39,676 bases of DNA from Pseudarthrobacter albicanus (GTDB lineage Bacteria; Actinomycetota; Actinomycetes; Actinomycetales; Micrococcaceae), in assembly GCF_018224015.1 (NCBI RefSeq), contig NZ_JAGPOT010000067.1:1-39676 (forward strand). The letters run 5' to 3'. Positions 1 to 8,289 of the stretch are shown here, piece by piece. Position 1 is the stretch's first letter, and each line of letters begins with the position of its first letter. Below the pieces are notes generated by a model. The model saw only the letters and a program-made list of their open reading frames with translations, did no database searches and had not been told where the DNA came from. A program made the position numbers and the translations under genes.

Positions 1-1
1 C

Positions 2-70
2 CAGGCCAACGAGGAACAGCTGCAGACGCGCCTGCGGAAGCTCCAGGACTGGTTCATCGGCCGGAAGTAG
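2..70 (+). CDS. 3' end of an unidentified gene
   Basis: Only the last 22 codons lie in the window; they end at the TAG at 68-70. The peptide is charged and likely helical (ends ...LQDWFIGRK). That is too little to name a family. The frame is supported by codon use only. The next gene converges on it from the minus strand. Confidence 0.45.
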   Translation, partial: QANEEQLQTRLRKLQDWFIGRK

Positions 71-108
71 CTGGTCCCGGCCGTTCCCTGGCCGGAGCTA
101 CGGACAGG

Positions 109-693
109 TCAGGGAGTGTCGGGGGTGGCTGGGCCGTCGTCCACCGCGGTGCCGGAAGCAGGTGCACTCCTGTCATCGGCCAGGGTTTTACGCCGGCGGT
201 AGACCTGGACCCCGATGGCTGCGGGGATCACGGCCAAAGCGACCGCCCGCATCCATGGCCGGTCCAGGACATGACCGGTGAGGGCATCCAGGGAGAAGAG
301 TCCGGGCCCGCCAATGGTGAACGAGGCCGCGGCCAGGCCCAGCACCGCCGGGTACTCGAGGCCGCCCTCTGCGGCGAAGAAGCCGTTGGGAGCGTGGACG
401 CTCGCCGCGACACCCATCGTGGTTGCAGCGGCGGCGCCGGCGGCCGGAGTGGCCAGCCCCAGGGCGAGGGCAACACCCGCTCCTGCTTCAGCCACGCCTG
501 CGAGTATGGCGCTGGGTGTTGCGGGGCGGAAGCCCATGGCGTGCATGCCCTTGCTGGTGCCTTCGATCCCTCCTCCGCCGAACCAGCCGAAGAGTTTTTG
601 GGATCCGTGGGCGATGAGTACGCCTCCGAGGGCGACCCGGAAAAGGGTCTGCGCGGCGGCAGCAGCGACAGGCCTGGTCGTTGCATGGCTCAT
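109..693 (-). CDS. DoxX family membrane protein
   Basis: A 194-aa protein with about four membrane segments. The first segment carries the DoxX-type pattern FRVALGGVLIAHGSQKLFGWFGGGG (residues 18-42), followed by a GF-PATPSAILAGVAEAGAG block in segment two. DoxX proteins are small inner-membrane proteins, often tied to redox or thiol stress; the function of this one is unknown. The start is set by an AGGAGG ribosome site just upstream of ATG at 693. The C-terminal 35 residues are polar and Asp/Pro-rich, probably a cytoplasmic tail. It lies downstream of the copper ATPase on the same strand, but a 283-nt gap with a 16-bp hairpin separates them, so co-transcription is doubtful. Confidence 0.85.
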   Translation of the reverse strand: MSHATTRPVAAAAAQTLFRVALGGVLIAHGSQKLFGWFGGGGIEGTSKGMHAMGFRPATPSAILAGVAEAGAGVALALGLATPAAGAAAATTMGVAASVHAPNGFFAAEGGLEYPAVLGLAAASFTIGGPGLFSLDALTGHVLDRPWMRAVALAVIPAAIGVQVYRRRKTLADDRSAPASGTAVDDGPATPDTP

Positions 694-850
694 TGGAGTC
701 CTCCTTGGGTTAGCCGTGCCGCTGCACTGGCTGGCTCTGTCTGTCCAGCATGATTCTATGTCGGCGCGGCCGGAAAGGCGCTGCGGCGGGCAGCGGGCGG
801 CGTCGGTACCGACGTCCTGCCGGTCGCAGCGCCGCCGGGTTGGTCTGGAG

Positions 851-893
851 GCAGATCAGGGCGGATGGACGACGCGGATCCGCCCTGATCTGC
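851..893. terminator. 16-bp perfect inverted repeat between copper ATPase and doxX
   Basis: The arms GCAGATCAGGGCGGAT (851-866) and its exact complement (878-893) flank an 11-nt loop. It follows the copB stop (977) on the minus strand. There is no T-tract on either side, so it may be a factor-assisted terminator or an mRNA-stabilising hairpin. The rest of 694-976 shows no gene I can support. Confidence 0.5.
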
Positions 894-976
894 CCGTATG
901 CGTTCGTCGATCCGCTCGCGGATCCGCATGGGCATGGTGTGGCGCGGCGGGGGTGCGGCGCGTAGCGGCTTCCGGG

Positions 977-3112
977 TCAGCGAACCTGCTCCGGGTTGAG
1001 TTTCACCCGGCGCAGCAGCTGGGCGTTCAGGGCCACGACGATCGTGGAGACGGACATCAGGACCGCTGCTGCCGCCGGTGAGATCGCCACGCCGGCGAAG
1101 GCCAGCACGCCCGCGGCCAGCGGCACGGCGATGATGTTGTAGCCGGTGGCCCAGAGGAGGTTCTGGATCATTTTGCGGTAGCTGGCACGGGACAGGTCGA
1201 CCATGGAGAGCACGGCGCGCGGGTCGTTGCCGGCCAGCACGACGCCGGCCGATTCCATGGCCACGTCGGTGCCGGCGCCGATGGCGATGCCGACGTCCGC
1301 GCGGGCCAGGGCCGGGGAGTCGTTGACGCCGTCGCCGACCATGGCGGTCTTCAGGCCGCGGGCCTGCAGCTCGCCGACCTTCTTGTCCTTGTCCTGCGGC
1401 AGGACCTGGGCGAAGACCTCGTCGATGTCCAGTTCCGCCGCGACGGCGTCGGCGACCTGCTGCGCGTCTCCGGTGATCATGGCGACCTTGATGCCGCGGT
1501 TCTGCAGGGCGGTGACGGCCTGCCGGGATTCGGGGCGGATCTCGTCTTCCACACTGACGGCGCCGATGACGCGGCCTTCGCGCACCACATGGAGCACGGA
1601 GGCGCCCCGGTCGATCCAGGCCCGCGTTTTCTCCTGCAGTCCGGCCGGGATCTGCAGGCCTTCGGCGGCGATCAGGTTCGGGCCGCCGACGGCGACGGCG
1701 GACCCGCCGACGTCGGCCGTGACGCCCCGCCCGGTCAGTGACGCGAAGCCGGCGGCGGCGGCGGGAACGCCCAGGCCGCGCTCCCGGGCCGCGGTGACGA
1801 TGGCGCGGGCGGAGGGATGTTCGCTGTCCGCCTCCACGGCGGCGGCCAGGGCGAGCAGCTCGTCGTCGGTCAGCTCGCCGGCGGAGGCGACGCCGGTCAG
1901 CGCGGGCCGGCCCTTGGTGAGGGTGCCGGTCTTGTCGAACAGCACGACGTCGATGGTGCGCATGCGCTCCAGGGCGATGCGGTTCTTGATGAGGACCCCG
2001 GCGCGGGCGGCCTGTTCGGTGGAGATGGCGATCACCAGCGGAATTGCCAGTCCCAGGGCGTGGGGGCAGGCGATGACGAGCACGGTGGCAGTGCGGATCA
2101 CGGCCTCGTCCGGGTGGCCCAGCAGGACCCAGGCGATGAAGGTGATGATGCCGGCGGCCAGGGCGAAGTAGAACAGGAGGGCGGCCGCCTTGTCGGCGAG
2201 GGCCTGGGCCTTGGAGGAGGAGGCCTGGGCCTCGGCGACCAGCCGCTGGATGCCTGCCAGGGCGGTATCCGGGCCGACGGCGGCAACCCTGACCCGCAGC
2301 GCGCTGTCGGTGGCGACGGTTCCGGCGACAACCTTGTCGCCCGGGCCGCGGGCGACGGTTTTGGATTCACCGGTGATCATCGACTCGTCAAGCTCGGCCT
2401 GCCCGTCGGTGATCTCGCCGTCGGCCGGCAGGCGGGCCCCGGAGCGGACCAGCACGATGTCATCCACGGCCAGGTCGGCGAGGCTGACTATTTCCGTGCC
2501 GTCTCCGGTGACGCGTTCGGCCTCGTCCGGCAGCAGCTCGGCCAGGGCGTCCAGGGCGCCGCGGGCCGAGCCCAGGGCCCGCATTTCGATCCAGTGGCCC
2601 AGCAGCATGATGACGACCAGCAGGGCCAGTTCCCACCAGAAGTCCAGGTTGAACCCGCCGATACCCAGGGTCGTGATCCAGGACGCGCCGAACGCGACCG
2701 TGATGGCCAGGGAGATCAGCAGCATCATGCCCGGCTGCCGGCTGCGCAGCTCGGTCAGTCCGCCCTTGAGGAAAGGCTGGCCGCCGTAGAAGAAGATCAC
2801 CGTTCCCAGGGCCGGCGGGATCCAGGCCGCTCCCGGGAATGACGGGATGTGGTAGCCCAGCAGGTGGCCGAACATGGGGCTGAAATACACCACCGGGACC
2901 GAGAGCAGCAGGCTGAGCCAGAACATGTTCTTGAACATTGCGGTGCTGTGCCCGGCGTGCTGGCCGTGCTGATGGACCGCGTGTTCATCATCGAGGGCGG
3001 AATGCGCGTGCCCGGTTGGCATGGCCTGGCCGTGGTTGGAGTGGCCCGCGTGGTCAGCTTCGGACACGGCGGCGTTCGCGCGGTGGTTGTCGTGCCTGGT
3101 GTGCTCTTCCAT
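977..3112 (-). CDS. copB: Copper-translocating P1B-type ATPase (CopB-like)
   Basis: A 711-aa heavy-metal P-type ATPase that should pump copper out of the cytoplasm at the cost of ATP. It lacks an N-terminal HMA domain; residues 1-55 are instead His-rich (about 15 His), as in CopB-type pumps. Visible motifs are TGES 247-250 (actuator), the membrane metal motif CPH 349-351 (P1B-3 type, rather than CPC of CopA), DKTGTLTKG from 393 (phosphorylated Asp393), SEHP 430-433, TGDA 547-550 and GDGVND 593-598. Eight membrane helices are expected. The start ATG at 3112 is preceded by AAGGAGGAACC. It follows the CopZ-like gene on the same strand and probably shares its copper-controlled promoter at 3596-3625. 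CPH pumps have also been linked to Cu(II) or silver, so the exact ion is inferred. Confidence 0.93.
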   Translation of the reverse strand: MEEHTRHDNHRANAAVSEADHAGHSNHGQAMPTGHAHSALDDEHAVHQHGQHAGHSTAMFKNMFWLSLLLSVPVVYFSPMFGHLLGYHIPSFPGAAWIPPALGTVIFFYGGQPFLKGGLTELRSRQPGMMLLISLAITVAFGASWITTLGIGGFNLDFWWELALLVVIMLLGHWIEMRALGSARGALDALAELLPDEAERVTGDGTEIVSLADLAVDDIVLVRSGARLPADGEITDGQAELDESMITGESKTVARGPGDKVVAGTVATDSALRVRVAAVGPDTALAGIQRLVAEAQASSSKAQALADKAAALLFYFALAAGIITFIAWVLLGHPDEAVIRTATVLVIACPHALGLAIPLVIAISTEQAARAGVLIKNRIALERMRTIDVVLFDKTGTLTKGRPALTGVASAGELTDDELLALAAAVEADSEHPSARAIVTAARERGLGVPAAAAGFASLTGRGVTADVGGSAVAVGGPNLIAAEGLQIPAGLQEKTRAWIDRGASVLHVVREGRVIGAVSVEDEIRPESRQAVTALQNRGIKVAMITGDAQQVADAVAAELDIDEVFAQVLPQDKDKKVGELQARGLKTAMVGDGVNDSPALARADVGIAIGAGTDVAMESAGVVLAGNDPRAVLSMVDLSRASYRKMIQNLLWATGYNIIAVPLAAGVLAFAGVAISPAAAAVLMSVSTIVVALNAQLLRRVKLNPEQVR

Positions 3113-3206
3113 GGTTCCTCCTTGAGGATGCTGCGGCCCGCCGATGGAATCACCTGCGGGCCGGCGGGACCGGACTAGCTGGGGATCAGGCTGTACCCGG
3201 CGGAGG

Positions 3207-3497
3207 TCACAGCGTCATGGACCGCAGCATCGGCGGCAGATCCGGAAACAACCGGCGTGAACGGCCGCCCGCCACGAGCTCAACGGAGGCGGTGTTGACG
3301 CCGTCCACCGCCGTGACGGCCTTCCGGACCGTCTCCACGCAGTGTCCGCAGCTGAGGCCTTCGAGGGCATATTCGGCAGCTCCGCCGGCGGCCAGGGATT
3401 CTTCCGGGACCTGCGGCGAGCAGCAGCTGCAGCCGGACGCGGAGGAAATCAGCGGTAATTCTTTCCGGGATTCAGTTCCACACATGTCAGTTGCCAT
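3207..3497 (-). CDS. CopZ-like heavy-metal (HMA) chaperone, frameshifted near the C-terminus
   Basis: A small cytoplasmic metallochaperone of about 97 aa. It has a Cys-rich N-terminal stretch (SGCSCCSPQ) followed by an HMA fold with the copper-binding loop GLSCGHCVETV. The N-terminus reads MATDMCGTESRKELPLIS from ATG 3497; ATG 3485 is an alternative. The final part of the HMA fold is lost: after VAGGRSRR the frame runs to a TGA at 3207-3209, while the +1 frame reads VSGSAADAAVHDAVTSAGYS and ends at TAG 3175-3177, a typical HMA ending. A one-base loss near 3250, or a sequencing error, is the likely cause. If real, the fold lacks its last helix and strand. Gene order (chaperone then pump) fits a copper-resistance operon. 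Confidence 0.8.
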   Translation of the reverse strand: MATDMCGTESRKELPLISSASGCSCCSPQVPEESLAAGGAAEYALEGLSCGHCVETVRKAVTAVDGVNTASVELVAGGRSRRLFPDLPPMLRSMTL

Positions 3498-3595
3498 TCT
3501 CTTGTAGAAGAAGATGATGGGCGCTGGGGTTGAACGGCTGTGACGGCGGTGCGCTGCACCGGCCTGGACATACCACTTCACAGACAACACCTCAA

Positions 3596-3625
3596 AAGAT
3601 ACCCCCTGGGGGTATAAATAGTCAA
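3596..3625 (-). promoter_or_regulatory. Promoter of the copper operon
   Basis: Reading the minus strand: -35 TTGACT (3620-3625), an 18-bp spacer, and -10 TATCTT (3596-3601). Transcription would start near 3589, giving a leader of about 90 nt before the chaperone gene. This is the best sigma-70-like match I see in the window. Confidence 0.7.
3599..3615. promoter_or_regulatory. CsoR-like operator
   Basis: A 17-bp palindrome, ATACCCCC-T-GGGGGTAT, placed inside the promoter spacer and overlapping the -10. CsoR-family copper repressors bind G/C-tract palindromes with TAC...GTA ends. Its position would block RNA polymerase until Cu(I) releases the repressor. No csoR gene is in the window. Confidence 0.7.
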
Positions 3626-3681
3626 GCGGTACGGTGCAGATTCGTTCGGTGTCCCTTAGTTGAACCATTGGCGTGGCGCGT

Positions 3682-4731
3682 CTAGGCCGGGTAGATGGAG
3701 ACGGCGGTGGCCTTGATGACGAAGTAGACGGTCATTCCGGGGGTCAGGCCGAGGTCGGCTGACGCGGCCGGGGTGATGTCGGCGGAGAGGCCTCCTGCAC
3801 GGACACGGATCTGATCGCCGTGCGGCTCCAGGTCCGTGATGGTCACGTGGAATGAGTTTCGCGGGCTGCCGTGCTCTTGTGTGAGGAAAACGGATACTGC
3901 CGAGGGGGGAAAGACCGCTACGCCGTCCTGCCCGGGCACAGCGGTGCCGTCGTGGTAGCCCGCGACAACCTGCCCTCGATCCGTGGTGATGCCGGCTGCG
4001 GTGACGGTGCCGCTCATGAGGTTCAGTCCGGCCAGGCCGGCGGCGAACCGGCTGCGCGGTTTTTCGAGGACGTCGCGGGTGGGGCCTTCTTCTGTGATCC
4101 GGCCGTCCTCGAGGACGATCACCCTGTCTGCCAGCATGAGTGCGTCAAGGATGTCGTGAGTGATGATGATGGCCCTGCGGTCGGCGAGGACACGTTTGAG
4201 GAGCCGGCGGAGCAGCGGGGCCGCGTGGATGTCGAGGGCAGCCATGGGTTCGTCGAGGAGCAGCAGGTCGGGGTCGGCGGCCAGCGCCCGGGCGACGGCC
4301 ACGCGCTGGGCCTGTCCGCCGGAGAGTTGTCCGGGTCGCCGTGAGGCGAGGGATCCGGCATCGACTTCAGTGAGCCAGTGTGTTGCTGTTTCCCGGGCCT
4401 CGGTTCGGGAGGCGCCGGCGCTGCGGGGCCCGAACGCGACATTGTCCAGTGCACTGAGGTGTGGAAACAGGAGTGCCTCCTGTGCCAGAAGGGCCGTGCC
4501 CCTGGCATGAGGCGCTCGCCAGACGTTCTTGTCGGCCGTGAGGTCGAAGAGGACTTTGTCTCCGATCGTGGCCTTGCCCGTGTCGGGGCGCAGCAGGCCG
4601 GAGATGATGTCGAGCAGTGTTGATTTCCCGGCACCGTTGGGTCCGAGGATGGCGATGGTCTCGGCCGGCCCGAGGCTGAGGGAGACTTCGAAGCTCCGCG
4701 CCGCGAGGGCGGCGTTCAGGTGAAAGGTCAC
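3682..4731 (-). CDS. modC: Molybdate ABC transporter, ATP-binding protein ModC
   Basis: A 349-aa ABC ATPase that powers molybdate (or tungstate) import. It shows Walker [10 protein letters not shown] (residues 30-38), Q-loop AQEALLFPH near 83, signature LSGGQ 136-140, Walker B LLLLDEP 156-162 with catalytic Glu, and the switch His in IITHD. The last ~65 residues form the TOBE/Mop-like domain typical of ModC. The start is a GTG at 4731 overlapping the modB stop as GTGA (4728-4731), so translation is coupled. Reading further upstream in this frame gives only low-complexity sequence antisense to nothing real. It is the last gene of the regulator-modABC operon. Confidence 0.93.
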   Translation of the reverse strand: MTFHLNAALAARSFEVSLSLGPAETIAILGPNGAGKSTLLDIISGLLRPDTGKATIGDKVLFDLTADKNVWRAPHARGTALLAQEALLFPHLSALDNVAFGPRSAGASRTEARETATHWLTEVDAGSLASRRPGQLSGGQAQRVAVARALAADPDLLLLDEPMAALDIHAAPLLRRLLKRVLADRRAIIITHDILDALMLADRVIVLEDGRITEEGPTRDVLEKPRSRFAAGLAGLNLMSGTVTAAGITTDRGQVVAGYHDGTAVPGQDGVAVFPPSAVSVFLTQEHGSPRNSFHVTITDLEPHGDQIRVRAGGLSADITPAASADLGLTPGMTVYFVIKATAVSIYPA

Positions 4732-5549
4732 TGCGGTGCCCCCTGTGGTGCTGTGCTGGTGTGGGGGCGCCGGTGGGAGAGCCCGACGACGGCCACGGCC
4801 ACGGCGACCAGGACGAGGGAGAGCGCGACGGCGGCGTCGGCGTCGGTTTCGCGCTGGAGGTATATTTCCAGCGGGAGAGTGCGGGTCACGCCTTGCAGGC
4901 TGCCGGCGAAGGTCAGGGTTGCGCCGAATTCGCCCAGGCTGCGGGCGAAGGACAGGACGGCGCCGGAGGCGAGGCCTGGCAGGACGAGCGGGATGGTGAC
5001 GCGGCGCAGCACGGTGGTTGGGTGTGCCCCGAGGGTGGCCGCGACTGCTTCGTATTTGTTGCCGGCGGTCCGGAGGGCGCCTTCGAGGCTGACGACAAGG
5101 AACGGCAGGGCGACGAAGGTCTGGGCCAGGATGACGGCGGTGCTGGAAAAGGCGATCCGGATTCCGGCCAGCTCCAGGTTGCGGCCGAGCAGGCCCTGGC
5201 GGCCGAAGGTGTAGAGCAGGGCGATGCCTCCCACGACTGGAGGGAGCACCAGCGGCAGCAGGACGAAGGCCCGGAGCAGCCGCTGGCCGGGGAACGGGCT
5301 CCGGGCCAGGACGAGTGCCAGGGGCACGCCGAGGACGATGCAGGAGACCGTGCTCGCTGCGGAGGTGCGCAGGCTCAGGCCCAGGGCGGTGAGTGAGGCT
5401 TCGGAGGTGATCAGGGGGATGAACTGGGGCCAGTTGACCTTGGCCACCATGGCCACCAGCGGCAGCAGGACGAAGAGTGCCCCTGCTGCCGCTATCGCGT
5501 AGATCCATGGCGGAATCCCGGTGTATCCGGTGCCGCTGCGTCGGTTCAT
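4728..5549 (-). CDS. modB: Molybdate ABC transporter permease ModB
   Basis: A 273-aa inner-membrane permease that forms the molybdate channel with ModC. Five to six membrane segments are visible. The EAA-type loop that contacts the ATPase reads [15 protein letters not shown] near residue 218. The length is normal for ModB. Start ATG 5549 lies 7 nt after the modA stop; the stop overlaps modC by 4 nt. Confidence 0.93.
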   Translation of the reverse strand: MNRRSGTGYTGIPPWIYAIAAAGALFVLLPLVAMVAKVNWPQFIPLITSEASLTALGLSLRTSAASTVSCIVLGVPLALVLARSPFPGQRLLRAFVLLPLVLPPVVGGIALLYTFGRQGLLGRNLELAGIRIAFSSTAVILAQTFVALPFLVVSLEGALRTAGNKYEAVAATLGAHPTTVLRRVTIPLVLPGLASGAVLSFARSLGEFGATLTFAGSLQGVTRTLPLEIYLQRETDADAAVALSLVLVAVAVAVVGLSHRRPHTSTAPQGAPQ

Positions 5550-5556
5550 GCGGGGC

Positions 5557-6369
5557 TTACGGGGTGCCGAATCCGGCGTCGGTCAGGACTTTCTTGCCCT
5601 CACTGCCGGTGACGGCAGCGATGAAGGCCTTGGCCAGGTCCTTGTTCTTGCTCGCGCCGACAGTGGCGATCGGGTAGGTGTTCACGGCCTTATCCGACTC
5701 GGCGAACGGGATGCCCTTGACCTTGTCGCCGGCAGTCTTGACGTCGGTGACGTAGACGAGGCCGGCGTCGGCCTCACCGGAGGTGACTTTGCCCAGGACA
5801 TCGGTGACGGAGGATTCTTCGCTGACCGGCGTCAGGGTGGTGCCGGTGGCCTTTTCGACCGTGTTGGTGGCGGCGCCGCAGGGAACCTGGGGCGCGCAGA
5901 CGACGACCTTCACGCCCGGCTTGGCCAGGTCGGCGAAGGAGCTGATGGACGCCGGGTTGGACGGCGGCACCGCGATCTCCAGGACGTTCGTGGCGAAGTT
6001 GCTGGCGGTCCCGTCAATGAGCTTCGCGTCGGAGAGCTTTGTCATGTTCTTGGTGTCGGCGGAGGCGAAGACGTCCGCCGGGGCGCCCTGGGTGATCTGG
6101 GTGACCAGGTCCGAGGACCCGGCGAAGTTCAGCGTGACTTTGGTACCGGGATTCTTCGCTTCGAAGTCGCTGGCGAGCTTGGTAAAGGTTGCCTTCAAGG
6201 ATGCGGCGGCGAAGACGGTCACCGTCCCGGACAGTTTGGGGGTCTCGCTGGCCCCGGAACTGGCTGCGGAGGAGGATCCGGTTGCGGGTGCGCCGGAGGC
6301 GCAGCCGGCCACGCCGGCGGTCAGGGCCCCGGCGACCAGCAGGAAGGTGACGTGTTTGCGGGTGCTCAT
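5557..6369 (-). CDS. modA: Molybdate-binding lipoprotein ModA
   Basis: A 270-aa substrate-binding protein. It has a lipoprotein signal with lipobox GVAGC (Cys23), followed by a Ser/Ala-rich linker and the ModA core [19 protein letters not shown], which includes the Ser region that binds the oxyanion. The protein would be lipid-anchored outside the membrane and feed ModBC. Its ATG overlaps the stop of the upstream regulator as ATGA (6366-6369), so the regulator and transporter are translationally coupled. Confidence 0.95.
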   Translation of the reverse strand: MSTRKHVTFLLVAGALTAGVAGCASGAPATGSSSAASSGASETPKLSGTVTVFAAASLKATFTKLASDFEAKNPGTKVTLNFAGSSDLVTQITQGAPADVFASADTKNMTKLSDAKLIDGTASNFATNVLEIAVPPSNPASISSFADLAKPGVKVVVCAPQVPCGAATNTVEKATGTTLTPVSEESSVTDVLGKVTSGEADAGLVYVTDVKTAGDKVKGIPFAESDKAVNTYPIATVGASKNKDLAKAFIAAVTGSEGKKVLTDAGFGTP

Positions 6370-6776
6370 ATGATGCTCTTTCCTTGCGGGGTTTCGATGA
6401 TGACGGTGGTGGCCTTGACCACGGCAGTGGCGATGGATCCGAGCTCCAGGCCCAGTTCACGGACGGCTTCGCTGCTCATCAGCGACACGACACGGAAGGG
6501 CCCGCACTGGAGTTCCACCTGTGCCATGACTGTGTCCGCGGTGATGCCCGTGACGAGCCCGACGAACCGGTTGCGGGCCGAGCTGCCTACCCGGGTGGGG
6601 TCCTCGGGCAGATGTGCCTGGTCGCGCGCGAGATGGGCGAGTTCCAGGCCGTCAACGGCCAGCCGACCGGAGTCATCCTTGACCGGGGTCAGGATCCCGT
6701 TCTCCGTCCAGCGCCGGACCGTGTCATCACTGACGCCCAGAAAACGTGCTGCTTCTGATACTCGAATTTTCGGCAT
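6366..6776 (-). CDS. HTH-TOBE molybdate-type transcriptional regulator
   Basis: A 136-aa protein. Residues 1-55 form a MerR/excisionase-like helix-turn-helix (RVSEAARFLGVSDDTVRRW). Residues ~68-134 are a TOBE/Mop domain (ARNRFVGLVTGITADTVMAQVEL...), the fold that binds molybdate or tungstate in ModE and ModC. It is therefore a likely molybdate sensor that controls the operon it heads. I chose ATG 6776 over the upstream ATG 6803 because a GATTAT box lies exactly 6 nt before it, and 6803 falls inside the inverted repeat at 6793-6827. This differs from E. coli ModE, which has a winged helix and two Mop domains. Whether it represses or activates cannot be read from sequence. Confidence 0.85.
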   Translation of the reverse strand: MPKIRVSEAARFLGVSDDTVRRWTENGILTPVKDDSGRLAVDGLELAHLARDQAHLPEDPTRVGSSARNRFVGLVTGITADTVMAQVELQCGPFRVVSLMSSEAVRELGLELGSIATAVVKATTVIIETPQGKSII

Positions 6777-6782
6777 GAACCC

Positions 6783-6788
6783 ATAATC
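6783..6788 (-). promoter_or_regulatory. Leaderless -10 box of the mod operon
   Basis: GATTAT on the minus strand, then 6 nt, then ATG at 6776. No Shine-Dalgarno site is present, so the transcript probably starts at the A of the ATG. Confidence 0.5.
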
Positions 6789-6792
6789 CACT

Positions 6793-6827
6793 ATTTGCGG
6801 CATTCAGGCACATTCTGAGCCGCAAAT
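6793..6827. promoter_or_regulatory. Inverted repeat, candidate operator of the mod operon
   Basis: Perfect 9-bp arms ATTTGCGGC (6793-6801) and GCCGCAAAT (6819-6827) are separated by 17 bp. The near arm begins 4 bp upstream of the -10 box, so the repeat covers the -35 region. The layout fits autoregulation by the HTH-TOBE protein. It does not match the E. coli ModE box. Confidence 0.55.
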
Positions 6828-7328
6828 CAGTATGTTGCCGTCCGTTTGGGTTGTCGTCGGCGGCTGGTGGCTGACTGGTCCGCGCTTCGCCGTTGGTAGA
6901 CATGGCGGACGTAGCGTTTCTGCGTGGTGAGGCTCTAGATGTAGCCCATGGCCGCGGCGGCCCCGGTGACGGCGGGCCAGGATGAACGCGATCCACAACG
7001 GCACCGCCGTGAGGGCGTCGGAGAAATTGTGGATCGTGTCTGCCAAAAGCGCCACGGATCCGCTGATCAGCACGACGAGGAACTGGACGATGGTGGTGCC
7101 GAGCAGGATGAAGAGGCTGTTTTTCACCGCCCGGATGCCCTGGGAGCTGGCCTCGAGCGCGTCATCGATGGCGTCGGCGGCGTCATGGGTGTGCGGGACG
7201 AACAGCCCGTACAAAAACCCCTTGATCCCGGTGGCATGCTCGTGGGAATGACCGGACCCTTGGTCGTGATCGTGGTGGTCATGCCCGTGATCCGTGGCGT
7301 GCTCGTGAGGGTCGTGCTGGGTGCTCAT
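6804..7328 (-). pseudogene. Truncated cation diffusion facilitator (CDF) metal exporter
   Basis: The first ~125 residues are a normal CDF start: a His/Asp-rich metal-binding tail (HDPHEHATDHGHDHHDHDQ), then two membrane helices with the metal-site motif LLADTIHNFSDALTAVP. After ILARR the CDF sequence stops and about 50 unrelated residues lead to a TGA, giving 174 aa in place of about 300. Helices 3-6 and the C-terminal domain are missing. The tail runs into the mod operator, which suggests a deletion joined the two loci. It overlaps the ArsR gene by 4 nt (ATGA), so it was once the exporter under that repressor's control. Confidence 0.8.
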
Positions 7329-7690
7329 TTGTCCTCAGCGCTTTGCGGGTGGTGGTGGCGGGGAGTCCCGCCCAGGGTGTGTTCGGCCTGGAAAATGGCG
7401 TCAGAGACGAGCTGGCGGGCATGTTCGTTTTCCAGGCGGTAGTAAACCCGGGTGCCCTCCTGCCGCGTCGTCACGATGCGGCCGAGGCGCATCTTTGCCA
7501 GATGCTGGGAGACGGCGGCAGGGGACTTGTCGACGAGTTGGGCCAGCCGGTTGACGGGCAGCTCACCGTCGCGCAGGGCAAGAATGATTCGTACGCGGGT
7601 GGCGTCGGCGAGCATGGCAAACACCTCGACCGCCAGTTCCACGTACTGGCTGTCAGGCTCGCGTCCGCATATTGCCTTATCTGCATCCAT
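7325..7690 (-). CDS. ArsR/SmtB-family metal-sensing repressor
   Basis: A 121-aa winged-helix repressor. The core is FAMLADATRVRIILALRDGELPVNRLAQLVDKSPAAVSQHLAKMRLGRIV in two parts, with the recognition helix at SPAAVSQHLAKM and a wing at TRQEGTRVYYRL. The C-terminus is His-rich (TPRHHHPQ), and together with upstream His/Asp it may form a Zn/Ni/Co site of the NmtR/SmtB kind. It is coupled to the truncated CDF gene by an ATGA overlap. A TGCAT-CC-ATGCA inverted repeat overlaps the start codon and could be its own operator. Confidence 0.88.
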   Translation of the reverse strand: MDADKAICGREPDSQYVELAVEVFAMLADATRVRIILALRDGELPVNRLAQLVDKSPAAVSQHLAKMRLGRIVTTRQEGTRVYYRLENEHARQLVSDAIFQAEHTLGGTPRHHHPQSAEDK

Positions 7691-7693
7691 GCA
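7682..7693. promoter_or_regulatory. Inverted repeat at the arsR start codon
   Basis: TGCAT (7682-7686), CC, ATGCA (7689-7693). It covers the ATG of the ArsR gene. It may be a repressor half-site pair, but it is short and AT-rich and could be chance. Confidence 0.3.
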
Positions 7694-7764
7694 TAGATTC
7701 TTTCACATTAAGCTGACCCGATGGTTCCGCAACGGGGAGGCGGGCCACAACAGGGCAGGAAAAA

Positions 7765-7786
7765 GGGACCGGGGTGACCCGGTCCC
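7765..7786 (-). terminator. Rho-independent terminator of the lipoprotein gene
   Basis: A 9-bp perfect stem, GGGACCGGG / CCCGGTCCC, with a 4-nt loop, followed on the minus strand by TTTTT (7760-7764). It lies 33 nt past the lipoprotein stop. Confidence 0.85.
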
Positions 7787-7818
7787 CTGGACTTCCTTAC
7801 AGCGCCGCTGTCCGCCCG

Positions 7819-8163
7819 CTACTGCCCGGCGGCGCAGACAGTGCTGAGGGTCTGGCCCGCGGCGGTGTACTTGGGCTGCATGTCCTGGAGCTTCCCGGCG
7901 TCCGGGGCGCCCTTCGCGGACTCGTCGAGGTAGTCGATGAAGGACTGCAGCGGAGCCCGCAGATCATCGGAGGCCGTCGCTTTGATGGGCCGGAGCCGGT
8001 TGGCGAGACGGATCATCCCTGCCTTATCCGAGGTGGACGTCGGTCCGGAGCCGACGGTCTGGATCCGGGCGCAGGTTTCCGCGTTGCTCATCGTCGGGGC
8101 CGAGCAGCCGGCGGCGCCGAGCACGGCCGCGGCGGCGATCAGGAGGGTGAGGGTCTTCTTCAT
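7819..8163 (-). CDS. Small putative lipoprotein, unknown function
   Basis: A 114-aa protein with a clear type II signal: MKKTLTLLIAAAAVLGAAGC, lipobox GAAGC, Cys20. The mature part is about 95 residues, mostly helical, with two further Cys (in ETCARIQT and STVCAAGQ) that could form a disulfide. I do not recognise a named family. The start ATG 8163 has a CCGGAG site upstream. It is monocistronic, with its own terminator at 7765-7786. Confidence 0.8.
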   Translation of the reverse strand: MKKTLTLLIAAAAVLGAAGCSAPTMSNAETCARIQTVGSGPTSTSDKAGMIRLANRLRPIKATASDDLRAPLQSFIDYLDESAKGAPDAGKLQDMQPKYTAAGQTLSTVCAAGQ

Positions 8164-8289
8164 AATGTACTCCGGGGGTTTTGCGGTCAGACGGTCATGG
8201 CACGAATTTTGAGTCTACTGTGAGGATCCTGTTTTCCGGTTTCCGGTGAGGCGTCGCCAGAATCCCCTGCCAGGGGGGCCGGAGGCGCC

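Noticed and set aside
750..965. Short plus-strand frames between doxX and copB
   Set aside because: Arg/Gly-rich translations across a palindrome, no start signal.
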